Source of the DNA: CAVTJL01 sp963752325
GTDB lineage: Bacteria > Pseudomonadota > Alphaproteobacteria > Geminicoccales > Geminicoccaceae
Assembly (NCBI GenBank): GCA_963752325.1
Contig: CAVVXU010000005.1
Span: forward strand, 1,178,001 to 1,242,000
Length of the DNA stretch: 64,000 nucleotides
Direction: 5' to 3'
Part shown: piece after piece, positions 61,459 through 64,000 of the stretch
How positions within the stretch are numbered: position 1 is the stretch's first letter
Layout of the letters: the number at the start of each line of letters is the position of its first letter
The notes under the pieces: model-generated
Told to the model about the DNA's origin: nothing
Databases searched by the model: none
Seen by the model: only the letters and a program-made list of their open reading frames with translations
Translations under genes and position numbers: made by a program

Positions 61459-62517
61459 TCAGCCCGCCTGCTTGCGGTGAACGAGATCGTGGATGTAGGC
61501 CATCTTCTCGATGACGGGCTGCGGGATCACGAACGGGTAGAGATCGGCCTGGCCCATCGAGCGGTTGAGGCAGTTCACGGCATAGGTCAGCGGCAGCCAT
61601 GCCTTGATGAGCGTCTTCACGCTCCGCACGCGGTGGGGATCGAAGGAGATCTCGGTCTCGAGCGCGGCATCGTCGGCGATCTCGGGATCGATGCTGATGC
61701 CGAAGGCGCCGGCCATCTCCAGCGTGTCCACGATGTGAAGATAGTGCGCCCAGGTCTCGGCCCAGTCCTCCCAGGGGTGCATGGTGGCGTAGGAGCTCAC
61801 GAAGCCTTGCTGCCATCCCTCCGGGGCGCCCTGCTCGTAGTGCCGCTTGAGCGCCTCGCCGTAATCGGCACGCTCGTCGCCGAATACCTCGCGAAACGCC
61901 TCGAGATCGCCGCCGTCGCGGACCAGCCTGTCCCAATAAAAGTGCCCGACCTCGTGGCGGAAGTGGCCGAGCAGCGTGCGATAGAGCTCGCCCATGCGCT
62001 CGCGCGCCGCCTCGCGCGCCGCATCGTCGGCCTCGGCGAGCGAGATCGTGATGATGCCGTTGTCGTGCCCGGTCAGCACCTTCGGGCCGGTCCGAGGATC
62101 GGCCAGGAACTCGAACACCAGCGGCTCGGGATCGCCGCTGTCGGGCGTCGGCAGCGGCAGCCCCAGCTTGATGAGAGAATAAAAAAGCCGCCGCTTGGCT
62201 TCCTCGATCTTCTGCCAGTTGCGATGGTTCTCGGGCACCGAGAGGTCGGGAATGGTCTGGTTGTGCCGGCAGGCGCGGCAATAGCGCTCACCGCCCGCGG
62301 CGTCGACCATCCAGTTGCAGGCGTTCAGCTCCCAGTTGGCACAGAAGCGGTATCGTGGTTCTGGATCGGCCAGCGCCACCCAGTTAGCACCCTCGGGCTC
62401 GACCGCGCTCAGCTGGCCCATCGCGGGCAGATAGCCCAGGCGATGGCCGCACCTTTCGCAGGTGTGGTTCTCGAAATAGAGAACCTGCTGGCAATGTTGG
62501 CATTTGAAGAGCTGCAT
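61459..62517 (-). CDS. Putative zinc-binding metallopeptidase (PF15887-type)
   Basis: A 352-residue protein. Two N-terminal zinc knuckles (CQHCQQVLYFENHTCERCGH) and a third Cys pair (YCRACRHN) are followed by a peptidase-like domain with the HExxH motif GHFRHEVGHFYWDRLVRDGG. The downstream WEDWAETWAHYLHIVDTLE segment may supply the third zinc ligand. The family is known only by sequence; substrates are unknown and it is cytoplasmic by appearance. It converges with the FAD oxidoreductase gene. Confidence 0.85.
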   Translation of the reverse strand: MQLFKCQHCQQVLYFENHTCERCGHRLGYLPAMGQLSAVEPEGANWVALADPEPRYRFCANWELNACNWMVDAAGGERYCRACRHNQTIPDLSVPENHRNWQKIEEAKRRLFYSLIKLGLPLPTPDSGDPEPLVFEFLADPRTGPKVLTGHDNGIITISLAEADDAAREAARERMGELYRTLLGHFRHEVGHFYWDRLVRDGGDLEAFREVFGDERADYGEALKRHYEQGAPEGWQQGFVSSYATMHPWEDWAETWAHYLHIVDTLEMAGAFGISIDPEIADDAALETEISFDPHRVRSVKTLIKAWLPLTYAVNCLNRSMGQADLYPFVIPQPVIEKMAYIHDLVHRKQAG

Positions 62518-62757
62518 CGGCCTGCTTCCCGGCGGTAATGGTCGCTTCCGTCCCGACGCGTGCCCGGACGCGCCGAACGTTATACACCGCTCGAGCCGGC
62601 CTCGCCGGGGCGGCCCTGGGCGATCGTGGCAAGACGAGCGGTGCCGGCATCAAACATGCAAGCCCGCCCCGCGTTCCGGCGGCGCGCGCTCAGGCCCGGT
62701 GCCATGCCTGCCGCTCACCCTGCCCGAGACGGGCCAGCCCCTGCCGGAGGAGACCCC

Positions 62758-63162
62758 ATGCTGCCCGACGGAACGATCCTGGCCCAGGTGCGCTTCGCCC
62801 GGCCGACCGACCGGCTGGAGGCGGTCGTAGCGTTCTACCGCGACGGCCTCGGGCTGCCCGAGATCGCCCGCTTCGAGGATCATGCCGGCTATGACGGCGT
62901 GATGCTGGGCCTGCCCGACGGAAGCTGTCATCTCGAGTTCACGCAGCACGTGGATGGCAGCCCCTGCCCCGCGCCGAGCCGCGACAATCTTCTGGTCCTC
63001 TACATCCCGGACGCGGACCATCTGGCGCGGCTGCGCGACCGGCTCGCCGGTCACGGCCACCAGCCGGTCGAGCCCGAGAACCCCTACTGGCGGGACAAGA
63101 GCCTGACCTTCGAGGATCCCGACGGCTGGCGCGTCGTGCTGTGCGGCACCGCCGAGATCTGA
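62758..63162 (+). CDS. VOC/glyoxalase-fold protein
   Basis: A 134-residue vicinal-oxygen-chelate protein: QVRFARPTDRLEAVVAFYRDGLGLPEI, then VMLGLPDGSCHLEFTQHVDG with His/Glu candidates, VLYIPDADHLARLRDRLAG and the closing KSLTFEDPDGWRVVLCG. Such proteins are often labelled prolyl-endopeptidase or bleomycin-resistance-like without evidence. The ATG at 62758 has GGAGGAG six bases ahead. It stands between divergent and convergent neighbours and is probably transcribed alone. Confidence 0.87.
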   Translation: MLPDGTILAQVRFARPTDRLEAVVAFYRDGLGLPEIARFEDHAGYDGVMLGLPDGSCHLEFTQHVDGSPCPAPSRDNLLVLYIPDADHLARLRDRLAGHGHQPVEPENPYWRDKSLTFEDPDGWRVVLCGTAEI

Positions 63163-63184
63163 GCCGCGGTCGACCTCGGGGCAG

Positions 63185-64000
63185 CTAGGCCTGGTCGCGG
63201 TCGGCCAGGACGCTCGCGATCACGTGGCGCTGGGATGTGGCGGCAGCGGAGGCGGTGCTGTCGCCGGCGAGCATCAGCAGCGCCTTCCACAAGGCCCAGC
63301 CGCGTGCGCGGGCCCAGGTCGCCTCGTCGACCGCCAGGGTCGCGCGGAAGAGGCGGCGGGCTTCCCCCGACAAAAGAGTCCAGGCGAGGACGAGGTCGCA
63401 GGCCGGATCGCCGATGGCGCAGGAGCCGAAGTCGATCACCGCGCAGAGCCGCCCGCCCGCGACGAGGAGATTGCCCGGGGCGATGTCGCCGTGCACCCAG
63501 ACGGGGGGGCCGGACCAGCTGGCGGCGAGCGCGTCCTCCCAGGTCGCCAGCGCCGCGTCACTGTCGATCTCGCCCCGCAGCGCGGCGACGCAGCGACGCG
63601 TCTCGGCGTCGTACACCCCGAGCCGGCCGCCTCGGTGGAAGTTGGCGGGCCCGGCCGGCGGCCCGCCGGCGGCGTCGACCCGCTGCAGTGCCAGCAGGAA
63701 CCGTGCTACGTCGAGCGCGAAGCGGCGTTGATCGGCGACGTTCTGCGATGACGCGGGCTCGCCTTCGAGCCAGCCATGGATCGCCCACGGCCAGGGATAG
63801 CCCTCGGCCGGAGCGCCCACGGCGAGCGGCACCGGAATCGGCAGCGGCAGGTGCGGCGCCAGATAGGGGAGCCAGCGCTGCTCCTTCGCCACCTGGGCGG
63901 CGTAGCACCCGGCCGTCGGCAGGCGCACCTTCATGGTGTCGCCGAGGCGGAAGGTGCTGTTGTCCCAGCCGTCGACGGGGACGCGCCGGACCGGCAGATG
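63185..64000 (-). CDS. Aminoglycoside phosphotransferase-family kinase, 3' part (start outside window)
   Basis: A protein-kinase-fold APH family enzyme; the frame is open to base 64000, so the start lies beyond the window. Visible parts are WDNSTFRLGDTMKVRLPT (glycine-loop side and ATP-binding Lys), PWPWAIHGWLEGEPA (hinge), the catalytic loop PVWVHGDIAPGNLLVAGGRL and the Mg-binding DFGSCAIGDPACDLVLAW. The N-terminal part and GDPACD ending resemble kinases widely annotated as aminoglycoside phosphotransferases. Real drug resistance is not implied; many act on other small molecules. Confidence 0.88.
   Translation of the reverse strand, partial: HLPVRRVPVDGWDNSTFRLGDTMKVRLPTAGCYAAQVAKEQRWLPYLAPHLPLPIPVPLAVGAPAEGYPWPWAIHGWLEGEPASSQNVADQRRFALDVARFLLALQRVDAAGGPPAGPANFHRGGRLGVYDAETRRCVAALRGEIDSDAALATWEDALAASWSGPPVWVHGDIAPGNLLVAGGRLCAVIDFGSCAIGDPACDLVLAWTLLSGEARRLFRATLAVDEATWARARGWALWKALLMLAGDSTASAAATSQRHVIASVLADRDQA

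Noticed and set aside
1..64000. CRISPR arrays, rRNA or tRNA genes
   Set aside because: No regularly spaced direct repeats and no cloverleaf or rRNA-like sequence were recognised by eye. A tRNA scan would be needed to exclude a tRNA formally.

Overview
The window is a GC-rich chromosomal segment with strong GC bias at third codon positions. Gene content points to an alphaproteobacterium, probably a Rhodospirillales/Geminicoccales-like soil or freshwater organism: TRAP and ABC uptake operons, CaiB-type CoA-transferase, DUF29 and DUF2165 proteins, an IS1 transposase of the rhizobial type, an FCD-GntR regulator and dabAB. This placement is inference. I saw no rRNA, tRNA or CRISPR array. Two stretches, about 28.75-30.6 kb and about 49.2-51.1 kb, are clearly more AT-rich and look acquired.

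Layout. 0-6 kb: the 3' part of polA, a small membrane protein, a DCC-family/SDR gene pair, a vapBC toxin-antitoxin pair with a frameshifted DUF2165 gene, and an enolase-superfamily dehydratase. 6-11.5 kb: an ATPase-domain kinase-like protein, a Crp/Fnr regulator, a plasma-membrane H+-ATPase and a small protein, linked by a shared upstream motif. 11.5-14.2 kb: cobW and an unknown gene under a cobalamin riboswitch, then mtgA. 14.3-21.2 kb: a TRAP transporter operon continuing into enoyl-CoA hydratase and CoA-transferase genes, a GntR regulator and a pdxA-like dehydrogenase, with palindromes of core TGGCATRCCA at both ends. 21.2-24.5 kb: an IS1-like unit carrying a higBA pair whose antitoxin has an ImmA-type peptidase domain. 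24.5-28.5 kb: glutaminyl cyclase, an exported nucleosidase homologue, an amidohydrolase, an acetyltransferase and a GFA protein. 28.6-31.1 kb: an AT-rich island with a decayed reverse transcriptase of the Abi/UG (defence) type between inverted DUF29 copies. 31.3-38 kb: a pair of inverted paralogous genes with conserved, apparently leaderless promoters flanking a serine-hydrolase homologue, two SDR-type enzymes and two small proteins. 38-43 kb: a LysR regulator divergent from dabBA, an inorganic-carbon uptake system. 43.5-47.1 kb: a sugar ABC importer. 47.6-49.2 kb: methyltransferase-fold genes, the last cut off by the 49.2-52.5 kb accessory island (unknown lipoprotein, IS3 relic, unknown protein, truncated IS110). 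52.5-56.9 kb: aldo/keto reductase, class V aminotransferase and VOC genes, DUF427 and an SDR. 57-61.4 kb: a polar amino-acid ABC importer co-transcribed with an FAD oxidoreductase. 61.4-64 kb: a zinc peptidase, a VOC protein and the 3' part of a phosphotransferase.

Two patterns run across the window. First, at least fourteen otherwise well-conserved genes carry one single-base frameshift, mostly +1. This looks more like residual long-read assembly error than decay, so I annotate those genes as single loci spanning the shift. Second, there is real debris: relics of VapC, HicB, HigA, DUF2165, IS3, IS110 and DUF29. The reverse transcriptase has three frame changes plus an in-frame stop, which suggests genuine pseudogenisation.
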